A stretch of DNA of 64,000 bases. Source: UBA5448 sp045536965 (GTDB taxonomy: Bacteria; Bacillota; Clostridia; Oscillospirales; SIG627). A program made the position numbers and the translations under genes. A model generated the notes under the pieces. It was not told the origin of the DNA. It ran no database searches and saw only the letters and a program-made list of their open reading frames with translations. Below are positions 1 to 8,341 of this stretch, in pieces. The stretch spans positions 17,964 through 81,963 of the forward strand of contig JAZSON010000024.1 in the NCBI GenBank assembly GCA_045536965.1. Direction: 5' to 3'. Every line of letters begins with the position of its first letter. Positions within the stretch are counted from its first letter, which is position 1.

Positions 1-2351
1 GCAAAGGCTTCTCTTTGTCCGTCACGCACGGTGATCAAGGTCGGAGCCTGCAAAACGCCGTATTCCTTGGCAAGTTCGGGTTGATCGTCGGCGTAGATCA
101 CGTCATACGGAATGTTGTTCTTGTCAAGCAAGGATACCGCCACCTTGCAGTTGGGGCAGGTGTGGGTGGTAAAGAGAAGATTGGCATCGGGTTCTGCGGT
201 GGATTCACAAGCGCAAGCAGCGGCGCTTTCGGCCTCTGCGGCAGCCGCAAGCTTCTTTTGACGATTGGGATCAAGGTGAGAGTTTTCGATGTTGTAGGTC
301 ACTCTGTCCTTGTATTCCTGGGTCTTACCGTCGTTCCAGTTTTGGACGGGACGGTAGTAACCTGTGATACGGCTGTAAACCTCGGCGCTTTCGCCGCACT
401 GGGGACAGGTAAAGTGTTCACCCGTCAAATATCCGTGGTTTTTGCAGACCGAGTAGGTAGGCGAAATGGAGTAATAAGGCAGGCTGTAATTTTCGGCAAT
501 CTTACGTACCAGCGCCGCGGCCGACTTCCATGTGGGAAGCTTTTCACCCAAATATGCATGGAAAACAGTACCCGAAGTGTAAAGCACCTGCAATTCATCC
601 TGTATATCAAGAGCCGCAAAGACGTCCTCGGTGAAACCGACGGGCAGGTGAGAAGAGTTGGTGTAATAGGGGGTCTTGCCTGCATCGGCGGCCGTCTTGA
701 TGTCGGGATAACGCTTGACGTCGTGTTTTGCCAAACGATAGGTGGTCGATTCGGCGGGGGTGGCTTCGAGGTTGTACAGATCGCCGTACTTCTCCTGATA
801 GTCGGAGAGACGCTCTCTCATGTGATTTAAAACCTTTTTGGAAAATTCCTGCGTGTTCTTATCGGTCATATCCTTGCCGAGCCATGCGGCATTCAAGCCC
901 ACCTCGTTCATACCGATCAGGCCGATGGTCGAGAAGTGGTTGTCAAAGGAACCGAGATAACGGCGGGTATAAGGATACAGACCCTCCTGCAGCAATTTGG
1001 AAATGACGGTACGCTTGATTTTCAAAGAACGGGCCGCAATGTCCATCAGCTTGTCGAGACGGTGGAAGAAATCTTCTTCGTTTTTGGAAAGGTATGCGAT
1101 GCGGGGCATATTGATGGTGACAACACCGACAGAACCCGTGCTTTCGCCGCTTCCGAAGAAGCCGCCCGATTTCTTGCGGAGCTCTCTCAGGTCAAGACGC
1201 AAACGGCAGCACATACTGCGAACGTCGCTCGGCTCCATATCACTGTTGATATAGTTGGAGAAATAGGGGGTGCCGTATTTAGCGGTCATTTCAAACAAAA
1301 GACGGTTGTTTTCGCTTTCCGACCAATCAAAATTGCGGGTGATGGAATAGGTGGGAATGGGATACTGGAAACCACGGCCGTTGGCATCGCCCTCGATCAT
1401 AACCTCAAGGAATGCGCGGTTGACCATGTCCATTTCTTTTTGACAATCTTTGTATTTAAAATCCATTTCACGGCCGCCGACAATGGCATTCTGCTCGGCA
1501 AGGTCGGCAGGTACGTTCCAGTCAAGGGTGATGTTGGAGAAGGGGGCCTGCGTACCCCAGCGGCTGGGGGTGTTGACGCCGTAAATAAAGGATTCGATGC
1601 ACTTTTTGACCTGCTCGTAGGGCAGATTTTCCACCTTCACAAAGGGAGCGAGATAGGTATCGAAGGAAGAGAAGGCCTGCGCGCCCGCCCATTCATTTTG
1701 CATGATACCGAGGAAGTTGACCATGTGGTTGCAAAGGGTGGCCAAGTGGCTCGCGGGGGAAGAGGTGATCTTACCGGGAACGCCGCCGAGACCCTCTTGA
1801 ATGAGTTGGCGGAGAGACCAACCTGCGCAATAACCCGTCAGCATAGACAAGTCATGGATATGCAAATCGGCATTTCTGTGCGCTTCCGCAATCTCGTCAT
1901 CATAAATTTCCGAGAGCCAGTAGTTGGCGGTGATGGCGCCCGAGTTGGAAAGGATCAAACCGCCGACCGAATAGGTAACGGTGGAGTTTTCCTTTACGCG
2001 CCAGTCGGTGACCTTGACATAGTTGTCCACAACCTCTTTGTAGTCGAGGATGGTGGATTTCATGTTGCGCAGTTTTTCTCTTTGTCTGCGGTAAAGGATG
2101 TATGCCTTGGCAACATCGGCATAGCCCGCTTGAACAAGCACTGCTTCCACGCTGTCCTGAATGTCCTCCACGGCAACCTTGCCATCTTGGATTTTCGGCT
2201 CAAAATCGGCGGTGACTTTCAGTGCCAAAAAGTCAATGACACCGGGATGATACTGCTTGTTCTGCGCTTCAAAAGCAAGGGTGATGGCATCGGCAATCTT
2301 GGCAATGTCAAATTCTGCCACTTTACCGTCTCTTTTAATGACCTGGTACAT
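1..2351 (-). CDS. nrdD: Anaerobic ribonucleoside-triphosphate reductase, with fused C-terminal glutaredoxin-like domain (3' end outside window)
   Basis: Reduces ribonucleotides to deoxyribonucleotides under anaerobic conditions by glycyl-radical chemistry. 783 codons are visible and the frame is still open at the left edge. An N-terminal ATP-cone (about residues 1-95, MYQVIKRDGK...) is followed by the catalytic barrel with a CCRL cysteine pair (about 380), a zinc site of the form CxxH...CPQC (about 630-648) and the glycyl-radical motif RITGY (about 660). Beyond the usual end of NrdD the frame continues into a thioredoxin-fold segment with a TCPNCK redox motif (about residue 735) and APTL, the cis-proline signature. 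The start ATG is preceded by GGA-rich sequence. It lies 32 bp downstream of nrdG in the same orientation, so the two are co-transcribed. The fusion suggests electrons from a redoxin rather than formate, which is inference from the NrdD subgroup that uses NrdH-like partners. Confidence 0.95.
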   Translation of the reverse strand, partial: MYQVIKRDGKVAEFDIAKIADAITLAFEAQNKQYHPGVIDFLALKVTADFEPKIQDGKVAVEDIQDSVEAVLVQAGYADVAKAYILYRRQREKLRNMKSTILDYKEVVDNYVKVTDWRVKENSTVTYSVGGLILSNSGAITANYWLSEIYDDEIAEAHRNADLHIHDLSMLTGYCAGWSLRQLIQEGLGGVPGKITSSPASHLATLCNHMVNFLGIMQNEWAGAQAFSSFDTYLAPFVKVENLPYEQVKKCIESFIYGVNTPSRWGTQAPFSNITLDWNVPADLAEQNAIVGGREMDFKYKDCQKEMDMVNRAFLEVMIEGDANGRGFQYPIPTYSITRNFDWSESENNRLLFEMTAKYGTPYFSNYINSDMEPSDVRSMCCRLRLDLRELRKKSGGFFGSGESTGSVGVVTINMPRIAYLSKNEEDFFHRLDKLMDIAARSLKIKRTVISKLLQEGLYPYTRRYLGSFDNHFSTIGLIGMNEVGLNAAWLGKDMTDKNTQEFSKKVLNHMRERLSDYQEKYGDLYNLEATPAESTTYRLAKHDVKRYPDIKTAADAGKTPYYTNSSHLPVGFTEDVFAALDIQDELQVLYTSGTVFHAYLGEKLPTWKSAAALVRKIAENYSLPYYSISPTYSVCKNHGYLTGEHFTCPQCGESAEVYSRITGYYRPVQNWNDGKTQEYKDRVTYNIENSHLDPNRQKKLAAAAEAESAAACACESTAEPDANLLFTTHTCPNCKVAVSLLDKNNIPYDVIYADDQPELAKEYGVLQAPTLITVRDGQREAF

Positions 2352-2383
2352 GATAGTCCTCCGATTTTATAATAAAAATAATT

Positions 2384-3076
2384 TCAGTCCCTGCCGCGCA
2401 AAAGGGCGCGGGGAACAAATGCTTTTAATTTTTCAAGGCAAGATGCGGTCTTTTCATCGGAAAGCGCCCCCTCGACCCTGCCGAGAAGATCGCCCGAGTC
2501 GGAAAAGCTCTGCAAAAAGAAGTTTTCATCTCCCGCAAGCCACCGACCGATCTTTTCCATATCCGTCGGGGTGTGAAGCCCCTTGACCAAGGTGGTGCGG
2601 AATTCAAAGGGAAATCTCCCTTCCATCAAAAGCGAAGCGCTTTTCAAAACAGGGGTCACATCAAAATCCGCGATTCCTACCGTCTCGGGATATTTTTCGG
2701 GCGCATTTTTAATATCCATGGCCACATAATCCACAAGACCCTCGGATAAAACCTCTTCCAAGCGCGCAGGAAAACAGCCATTGGTATCCAGCTTCACGGC
2801 AAACCCCGCATCGCGGATCTTTTTTAAAAATGCAGGCAACTGCGGATGCAAAAGCGGTTCTCCCCCCGTCACTGCCACACCGTCAAGAATCCCCTTGCGG
2901 CGGGAAAGAAAGGAAAAAAATGCCTCCTCGCTCATGTGCTCAAAGGGTTGTCCCGTCACCAAAGAGGCATTGTGACAAAAAGGACAGCGGAGATTGCATC
3001 CGAAAGTAAAAACGGTACAAGCAACCTTTTCGGGAAAATCCAGCAGAGTCATGGTTTGCAGTCCTGCAATCTTCAT
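2384..3076 (-). CDS. nrdG: Anaerobic ribonucleotide reductase-activating protein (radical SAM)
   Basis: Generates the glycyl radical of NrdD using S-adenosylmethionine and a [4Fe-4S] cluster. The 230-aa protein carries the cluster motif CNLRCPFC (Cys27, Cys31, Cys34) and the GGEP motif typical of radical-SAM activases. It is first in the nrdG-nrdD transcript. Upstream sits a strong sigma-A promoter (3121-3149) with a pair of NrdR boxes just beyond it, so transcription is predicted to be repressed by NrdR when dNTPs are abundant. Family, length and neighbour all agree. Confidence 0.95.
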   Translation of the reverse strand: MKIAGLQTMTLLDFPEKVACTVFTFGCNLRCPFCHNASLVTGQPFEHMSEEAFFSFLSRRKGILDGVAVTGGEPLLHPQLPAFLKKIRDAGFAVKLDTNGCFPARLEEVLSEGLVDYVAMDIKNAPEKYPETVGIADFDVTPVLKSASLLMEGRFPFEFRTTLVKGLHTPTDMEKIGRWLAGDENFFLQSFSDSGDLLGRVEGALSDEKTASCLEKLKAFVPRALLRGRD

Positions 3077-3120
3077 TTTCTCACGCCACCTCCGATACCC
3101 CGAAAATACGAACTGGAAGC

Positions 3121-3149
3121 ATTATAACATAAACCATTTGGCAAGTCAA
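3121..3149 (-). promoter_or_regulatory. sigma-A promoter of nrdGD
   Basis: On the minus strand TTGACT (-35, 3144-3149) and TATAAT (-10, 3121-3126) are separated by exactly 17 bp. The NrdR boxes lie directly upstream of the -35. Confidence 0.85.
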
Positions 3150-3157
3150 TGCCAAAT

Positions 3158-3204
3158 CACCAATATATAGTATTTTTTTTGCTTCCTGACACAAAATATA
3201 GTGA
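3158..3204 (-). promoter_or_regulatory. Pair of NrdR boxes upstream of nrdG
   Basis: Two 16-bp sites resembling the NrdR consensus (acaCwATATaTwGtgt): 3158-3173 and 3189-3204. Their equivalent positions are 31 bp apart, about three helical turns, which is the spacing known for NrdR operators. Both are AT-rich palindromes next to the nrdG -35. NrdR is the usual repressor of RNR operons. Confidence 0.85.
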
Positions 3205-3211
3205 CACATCC

Positions 3212-3239
3212 AAAAAGGCGCAGAATACCGCACTTTTTT
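3212..3239 (-). terminator. Weak intrinsic terminator after the first creatininase gene
   Basis: On the minus strand a 6-bp stem with one or two G-U pairs and a UAUU loop is followed by five T. It separates the creatininase gene from the nrdG control region. The stem is short, so read-through is likely. Confidence 0.4.
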
Positions 3240-3263
3240 GAGATTTCACCGCGGCCATATATC

Positions 3264-4013
3264 TTATTTTTGCTTGGGTACGACGTCGATCCACGCATCT
3301 TTTGGCATTTTTGCAAAGGCCTTTTTGAAAAACTCCACGCCATTTTCGACACACAGGGCAAAGATCTGCTCACCCTTTTGCGGGGTAGCGCGGGAAGGAC
3401 AGCCCCAAACGCCGTTTGGAGACAACAGCTTTAAGGGAACGAGATTCAGTTCGCTTTGAGCGGCATCGGGAATAAAATCGTTTTTCTTGGCTTCCTCGAC
3501 CTTAACGGCATCGGGATGCAGATACATCATCATAGAAGTTTCGGCTTCTCCCGAATGAAGTTCATTCGGAGTCTCGAGGATCTGCTTTTTCTGTTCGGGG
3601 GTCAACAGCGGCTCAAAGACCGCAACCTGAAGACCACCAATCTTTTTATTCAACTCTCTGACACAAGGGTACAGGGCAAAAACACCGCCATGTCCTAAAA
3701 TGATAAACACCTTGGAAAATCCCGATTCCTTGAGGGAAAGAACGATATCCTCCACCATATCATAAAGGGTACGGGGAGACATCCACACCGTTCCACGGGT
3801 ACCCGTATGCTCATAGCAGTTGCTGATGGGCAGGCAGGGCAAAAGATACGCCCCGATTTCTTGCGCGATCTTTTCGGCAACCGCCGAAGCAATCAAATGA
3901 TCGGTACCCAGTGGCAGATGCGAACCGTGCTGCTCAATACTGCCGATGGGCAAAACAGCGGTATCAACGCCCGATGCGGCAATTTCCGCGGTGGTATTAT
4001 AGTAACTCAACAT
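3264..4013 (-). CDS. Creatininase-family amidohydrolase, paralogue 1 (variant HGG motif)
   Basis: Member of the creatininase superfamily of metal-dependent amidases (creatinine amidohydrolase, FAPy deformylase, mycofactocin MftE). The 249-aa protein has the N-terminal metal-site block IGSIEQHGSHLPLGTDH and a second block HSGEAETS. The family's GHGGN motif reads GHGGV here, so the asparagine is replaced, whereas the neighbouring paralogue keeps GHGGN. It is clearly a tandem duplicate of the gene at 4212-4970. The start has GAGG 10 nt upstream. The upstream region is a diverged copy of the nrdG NrdR-box promoter region. The substrate is unknown. Altered activity is possible but not shown. Confidence 0.8.
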   Translation of the reverse strand: MLSYYNTTAEIAASGVDTAVLPIGSIEQHGSHLPLGTDHLIASAVAEKIAQEIGAYLLPCLPISNCYEHTGTRGTVWMSPRTLYDMVEDIVLSLKESGFSKVFIILGHGGVFALYPCVRELNKKIGGLQVAVFEPLLTPEQKKQILETPNELHSGEAETSMMMYLHPDAVKVEEAKKNDFIPDAAQSELNLVPLKLLSPNGVWGCPSRATPQKGEQIFALCVENGVEFFKKAFAKMPKDAWIDVVPKQK

Positions 4014-4049
4014 ATCAAAAACGCCTCTTTTACAAGTTTGGTTTTCTGT

Positions 4050-4134
4050 ATATTAACACAAACCGCCCTTTAGTTCTGTGACTAAATCACCAATATATAG
4101 TATTTTTTTGTATTTTATACACAAAATACACCGT
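4050..4134 (-). promoter_or_regulatory. Duplicated NrdR-box promoter region upstream of creatininase paralogue 1
   Basis: Contains 26 bp identical to the nrdG operator (4084-4109 versus 3154-3179), including a full first NrdR box (4088-4103). A second, weaker box lies at 4119-4134, again offset by 31 bp. A -10-like TAATAT (4050-4055) lies at the position matching the nrdG -10, but the -35 is poor (CAGAAC). This predicts NrdR control of the creatininase gene. Confidence 0.65.
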
Positions 4135-4144
4135 AAATTTCCCC

Positions 4145-4192
4145 TAAAAAAATATTCCTCGGCGCATAGTCCAAACCTGACTGCGCCAAGGA
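4145..4192 (-). terminator. Intrinsic terminator after creatininase paralogue 2
   Basis: The minus strand forms a stem from CCTTGGCGCA and TGCGCCGAGG with a 15-nt loop, followed by a T-rich run. Confidence 0.75.
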
Positions 4193-4211
4193 ATGTATTT
4201 TTCGTTATTTC

Positions 4212-4970
4212 TCACTGCTTCTTTTCTTTTGCCGCCACAGCATCGATCCAGCGGGCGGACGGTGTTTTGGCAAAGGCGGCTTTTGCAAACGAAACGGTAT
4301 TTTCAGCCTTCATTTCCAAATACATCCTGCCCTTCTCGGCGTTTGCGCGGGAGGGACAACCCCAAACGCCCTTGGGAGACAAAAGCTTTAAGGGCACCAT
4401 ATTTAATTCAGGTTGGGCGGCATCGGGAATAAAATCGTTTTTCTTGGCTTCCTCTGCTTTGACACAGTCGGGATACAAATACATCATTTGGGAGGTTTCC
4501 ATCTCCCCTGCATGAATCTCCACCGCCGTCTCCACATATTTTTCTTTTTGTTCCGGCGTGAGGGCGGGATGGCAGATCACCACCTGCAACCCCTCTGTTT
4601 TTTGATTGAGCTCTCTCACACAAGGATACAGGGCAAAGTTGCCCCCGTGTCCCGATAACACAAGCACCTTGGAAAAACCCGATTCTTTAAGAGAAAGGAC
4701 GATATCCTCAAGGACGTTATAAAGGGTGCGCGGCGACATCCAGACAGTTCCCCGCGTTCCGGTGTGCTCAAAGCAGTTACCGATGGGAAGGGGGGGCAAA
4801 AGATACGCATCCAGCTTCTCGGCCACCCGCTCGGAAATGTCTTTGATTTGCAAATAATCGGTACCAAGGGGCAGATGAGAGCCATGCTGCTCCACACTTC
4901 CGATCGGCAAAATGGCGGTATCGACACCCGAAGCCGCTATTTCTTCGGTGGTATTATAGTAACTCCACAT
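4212..4970 (-). CDS. Creatininase-family amidohydrolase, paralogue 2
   Basis: 252-aa member of the creatininase superfamily, tandem paralogue of the gene at 3264-4013. It retains all recognisable motifs: IGSVEQHGSHLPLGTD near residue 25, GHGGN in mid-protein and HAGEMETS. The ATG at 4970 is chosen because GAGGGG lies at proper spacing. An upstream in-frame ATG (4988) has no ribosome-binding site. It has its own perfect promoter (5004-5032) and terminator, so it is monocistronic and not under the NrdR-like boxes. The substrate is not deducible. Confidence 0.85.
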   Translation of the reverse strand: MWSYYNTTEEIAASGVDTAILPIGSVEQHGSHLPLGTDYLQIKDISERVAEKLDAYLLPPLPIGNCFEHTGTRGTVWMSPRTLYNVLEDIVLSLKESGFSKVLVLSGHGGNFALYPCVRELNQKTEGLQVVICHPALTPEQKEKYVETAVEIHAGEMETSQMMYLYPDCVKAEEAKKNDFIPDAAQPELNMVPLKLLSPKGVWGCPSRANAEKGRMYLEMKAENTVSFAKAAFAKTPSARWIDAVAAKEKKQ

Positions 4971-5003
4971 AAAACCCCTCTTTTCCATTCAGATCACGCT
5001 TTT

Positions 5004-5032
5004 ATTATACCTTCCCCCCCACCCTCTGTCAA
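5004..5032 (-). promoter_or_regulatory. sigma-A promoter of creatininase paralogue 2
   Basis: Minus-strand TTGACA (5027-5032), 17-bp G-rich spacer, TATAAT (5004-5009): consensus match. Confidence 0.85.
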
Positions 5033-5129
5033 GAGTGGACAAAGGAGAACCAAGAGAGCTTGGCCATACCCTTTAGGCAAGAAAACAAATCGTAAGACAT
5101 GGTTTGCACCGTGCCTTTTGGTTATTTCT

Positions 5130-6753
5130 TTACAGACGGTTAGCCGTCACAATGCGATTCCAATGGTGAAACGGGATGTATTCCCGCGGGTGCTCCATAT
5201 CCCCCACACTGCCGCGCACATCGAGAAGATGCCCCGCAAGCTCCTCAATGCTCTCGATTTGGCCGTCGGCATAGGCATACATCCGCTCGGCGCAATGTTT
5301 AAGCCGCTGCATGAGCCCACCCAAACGGATGTCCTGCACCTCAAAGCCATACCCCTTATTTTCGGCAAACCACTGTTTTCGAAACGCCTTATAAAAATCG
5401 GCGACAAGGTCTTTGACCGCAAGCACTTCGGCGGCCAGCTTTTTCATCCCCTCGCGGTCATTGGCAAGGTAGGCTTCGCGGATGGCAATGCCCAAACGGC
5501 CTTTTTTGGCAATGACGGCCGAAAGTCTGTACTGGGTATCAAAAAGATATCCCCATTTCGGCAATGCCGAGGCATCCTTCAAAAGGGACGCCAATTCCTC
5601 GTAATCCGCTTGGCAGGAATCGGGGATCGTGGTATCCAAAAGCCCCAAAAAGACATCGTTATACAAAAGATATTCCGAGGGTGTCAAATAATCCCGCTTG
5701 GTTTCGTTTCGCTGTGTACCGTCAAAAAGCATAAATGTATCAAAATCCGCCCCGAATTTCTCTTTGAACTTACGCTTGATCTCATCCGAGTTGTCATTGC
5801 CCCGAACATACTCGGAAGCAAAAAAGAGGGCAGGCAACGCTTGGTAACGGGAGCACTCTCCCCCGTTGTCCCCCCAAGTGGTGATGAAAATATTCTCGAC
5901 ACTCTTTTCTCTGCATGCCTCCAAAGAGCTTTTCAGCGCTTCGATGCTGTATGCATTTTGGGTGGAAAACCCCTCCCATGTCCAGACACCGCCCGCATAC
6001 CAACAGCCGTCTGTCAGCTCGGCGTGGCGGTCAAGCATCCCCAGATGCACCTCTTTGTCGCGGTTATAATAATCCCAATAAATCAGCTCGACATTATCGG
6101 GAATCAGTTTTTTTACACGCGGATCGATCACGGCATCCGGCTTGATATAATCCTTTTGCCCCGAAGCAAGACGAATAAACATATCCGACCACATACAAAT
6201 ACAAAAACCGTATTTCCCCGCAATTTCCGCCACCTTTCGGACATGGCGCAAAAGCACATCCGTATGATTCGAGTCACCGTGACAGATCGTAATATTTTCC
6301 CCGCGCGATACGGTGGGCCTCGTCCATTCCGACATTCACGGTGCGCGTGGTAAAGCATTCCGCAAGGGTTTTTAACATACTGTCGATCAGGGCATAGGTC
6401 TTTTCGGACTCACACAAAAGAATATCATCCAAATCCCGAATATCTTTAAAATCTCTCCAACGGAAAATGGTATCAATATGGGCAAGGGTTTGAATATACG
6501 GAATCAATTCAAGTCCTTTGGAAAGAGCATAGCGATCCATTTCCTTCATTTCTTCCTTGGAATACCGACCCCGCGCATACCCAAAATACGGTTGCCCGTT
6601 CACCTCGTATGTATCTTCGGTGTAGATCATGACCATATTGTGCCCCATATCGGCGCAAATGTCCATCCATTCCTTGACCGCATCCACCTTCATCACGGCA
6701 TTGCGGGAGCAGTCGATCATACTGCCAAAGCGCTTGATGTTCATTTTCTCCAT
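5130..6753 (-). pseudogene. GH20-like beta-N-acetylhexosaminidase, interrupted by a frameshift
   Basis: Two frames together make one glycoside hydrolase of about 540 aa, lacking the non-catalytic N-terminal domain of larger GH20 enzymes. The upstream frame (6753 to about 6280) ends just after GMDEAHRIARGKYYDL. The downstream frame resumes with CHGDSNHTDVLLRH and runs to 5130. The D-E pair in GMDEAH matches the GH20 catalytic pair. Removing one T near 6282 would give DLHGDSN and restore the frame, so a single-base insertion or a sequencing error is the simplest explanation. The start ATG at 6753 has GAGG upstream and a consensus promoter (6787-6815). Function, if intact: release of N-acetylhexosamine from glycans. 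Confidence 0.75.
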
Positions 6754-6786
6754 ATAAGATACCTCACGCATTTTTTGATATAAAAT

Positions 6787-6815
6787 ATTGTATCGGGAAA
6801 CGCCCTGCCTGTCAA
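6787..6815 (-). promoter_or_regulatory. sigma-A promoter of the frameshifted GH20-like gene
   Basis: TTGACA (6810-6815), 17-bp spacer, TACAAT (6787-6792) on the minus strand. The intact promoter argues the gene is recently broken or that the frameshift is an artefact. Confidence 0.85.
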
Positions 6816-6862
6816 GAGAATGAAACGACAAGAAAATGAATCTCCGTCGGTTTGGGAAATGG

Positions 6863-6891
6863 AAAAAGCGGTCCCCCGCAGGAGACCGCTT
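6863..6891 (-). terminator. Intrinsic terminator after the cysteine hydrolase gene
   Basis: Stem AAGCGGTC/GACCGCTT with a 10-nt loop followed by T on the minus strand. It closes the FTR-thioredoxin-hydrolase operon. Confidence 0.8.
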
Positions 6892-6894
6892 ACA

Positions 6895-7704
6895 CTATTG
6901 CAGTAAATACTTTTCGATATCGTCCTTGTCAAACACAAAGCCGCCCCAAAGGGAAAAGGACCAGAGCCCGTATTCCTTGTTGGCCTCGGTTGCCGCCGAT
7001 TCCTTGTTTTCCACCGCCGTTGTCAGTTCGCGAATGACCGAGCACATAACACCGTGACGGGTCATGTCAAACATCCCGCAGGGCGACAGGGTCAGACAGG
7101 CGTTGACGGCAAAGCCTGTATAAATCAGATGGTTGATGCCCTCATCCCGACAAAGCGAATAAAGCTGATGGGTGGTAGCCACCACATCCTCATCATCCCG
7201 CGGCATAATGGCAAAATCCCGCATTTTCCTTGATTTGGCAATATCCTCGTAATTGTCTTTTCCGGGAGAAACGTTGTCGGAATGGATCCGTCTGAGTTCA
7301 TCCAGCACCGCATCACTTGCCACCGAAGGTGTGGCGGGATGGGGGGAAGACACCCCATACTTTTCTTTTATGCGGATATATCCGGGCAGCTTTTCTATGC
7401 TCGCTTCCGAGCGGCTGCCGATATGGATAAGCTTAATACCGCTTTTTCTGACCTTTTCAAGAAAATCGGGAAACAGATTTTTAATAATTTCGTCTCCGCG
7501 GGGGATATACTCGCAGGCACGGTACTGCCCGGGCACCGCGGAATATTCACCGCAACTCCAAGCATGCATTACAACAATGGCGGTATGCCGAGTGGATATG
7601 GGAATCTCCGCTTTTGTCCAACCGCCAAATCCCTCGGCGGGGATTTCTTTTGCATAATCGGCAGGATGTTGTCGGTACATATTGCTCGGAACCATCTTTT
7701 TCAT
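6895..7704 (-). CDS. Isochorismatase-like cysteine hydrolase
   Basis: 269-aa member of the isochorismatase/nicotinamidase-like hydrolase fold. A region reading YTGFAVNACLTLSP carries the candidate nucleophilic cysteine of the family, with further alpha/beta segments (TAIVVMHAW, IKLIHIGS) before it. It is longer than simple nicotinamidases (about 180-210 aa). The start ATG at 7704 is preferred over an upstream TTG because a GGGGG tract is correctly spaced. It lies 21 bp downstream of trxA and is probably co-transcribed with it. The substrate is unknown. Confidence 0.75.
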   Translation of the reverse strand: MKKMVPSNMYRQHPADYAKEIPAEGFGGWTKAEIPISTRHTAIVVMHAWSCGEYSAVPGQYRACEYIPRGDEIIKNLFPDFLEKVRKSGIKLIHIGSRSEASIEKLPGYIRIKEKYGVSSPHPATPSVASDAVLDELRRIHSDNVSPGKDNYEDIAKSRKMRDFAIMPRDDEDVVATTHQLYSLCRDEGINHLIYTGFAVNACLTLSPCGMFDMTRHGVMCSVIRELTTAVENKESAATEANKEYGLWSFSLWGGFVFDKDDIEKYLLQ

Positions 7705-7725
7705 GCAATTTTCCCCCAAACGAAA

Positions 7726-8031
7726 TTACAGAAGCGACAAGATTTTTTCCTTGGGCATATATCCCAATGCGGTATTGGTCACCTTTCCGTCCTTAACCAC
7801 GGCAAGCATGGGAATGCTGCTGACCTGAAAGGCGGCGGCCAGTTCACCCTCTTGATCCACATCCACCTTGCAGACCTTAATATCGGCATTTTCTGCCGCA
7901 ATTTCCTCGATGATGGGCGCGATCATTCTGCAGGGGCCGCACCAGGTCGCAAAAAAGTCAATGAGAACAGGTCTGTCCGATTCCAGAACGACCGATTTGA
8001 AATTATCCTTTGTCAATTTGATTTCAGCCAT
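7726..8031 (-). CDS. trxA: Thioredoxin
   Basis: 101-aa classical thioredoxin with the WCGPC active site near residue 30 and the cis-proline region SIPML. It is a general disulfide reductase of the cytoplasm. AAGGAG precedes the ATG by eight bases. It is second in an operon behind a ferredoxin:thioredoxin-reductase-type catalytic protein (8071-8271), suggesting ferredoxin rather than NADPH may supply electrons. That link is inferred from adjacency. Confidence 0.95.
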   Translation of the reverse strand: MAEIKLTKDNFKSVVLESDRPVLIDFFATWCGPCRMIAPIIEEIAAENADIKVCKVDVDQEGELAAAFQVSSIPMLAVVKDGKVTNTALGYMPKEKILSLL

Positions 8032-8070
8032 TTTTATCTCTCCTTGTTTTGTTTTTTGATCAGTATGCCC

Positions 8071-8271
8071 TTATTCCTTGGATTTATAATAGAGCATGCA
8101 GTGGCAAAAGCCCTCAAAGTCGGGGTCGGCTATCTGCTTTTTAAACTGTTTGCACATACATTTGGTATCTTCCGATCTTTCCCGCACACAGGGGCAGTAT
8201 CCGCCGCTTTTTGCAAGTCCCTCTTTGACAATCTTAACGATTTCGCTGTCGGGATTGAGGGTAATTTTCAT
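8071..8271 (-). CDS. Short ferredoxin:thioredoxin reductase catalytic-subunit-like protein
   Basis: 66-aa protein with the cysteine pattern of FTR catalytic subunits: CPC (26-28), CMC (38-40) and CHC (56-58). In plants and cyanobacteria these six cysteines hold a [4Fe-4S] cluster next to a redox disulfide that reduces thioredoxin. Cyanobacterial homologues are about 115 aa and have CPC-x16-CPC-x8-CHC. Here the spacing is CPC-x9-CMC-x15-CHC, like short anaerobe/archaeal forms. It immediately precedes trxA (39-bp gap), which fits a partner role. A -10 TATAAT is visible upstream without a good -35. Confidence 0.8.
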   Translation of the reverse strand: MKITLNPDSEIVKIVKEGLAKSGGYCPCVRERSEDTKCMCKQFKKQIADPDFEGFCHCMLYYKSKE

Positions 8272-8341
8272 GGTTTCACCGCCTTACCAATCTCTTTGTA
8301 TTCATTATAATGAAACAAAACACGCCATTTCTGTGACAAAG

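Noticed and set aside
936..2372. Long plus-strand frame antisense to nrdD
   Set aside because: Composition and lack of motifs show it is the shadow of the strongly conserved nrdD frame on the other strand. Similar long antisense frames over the fhs, GH20, DegT and GH106-like genes were rejected for the same reason.
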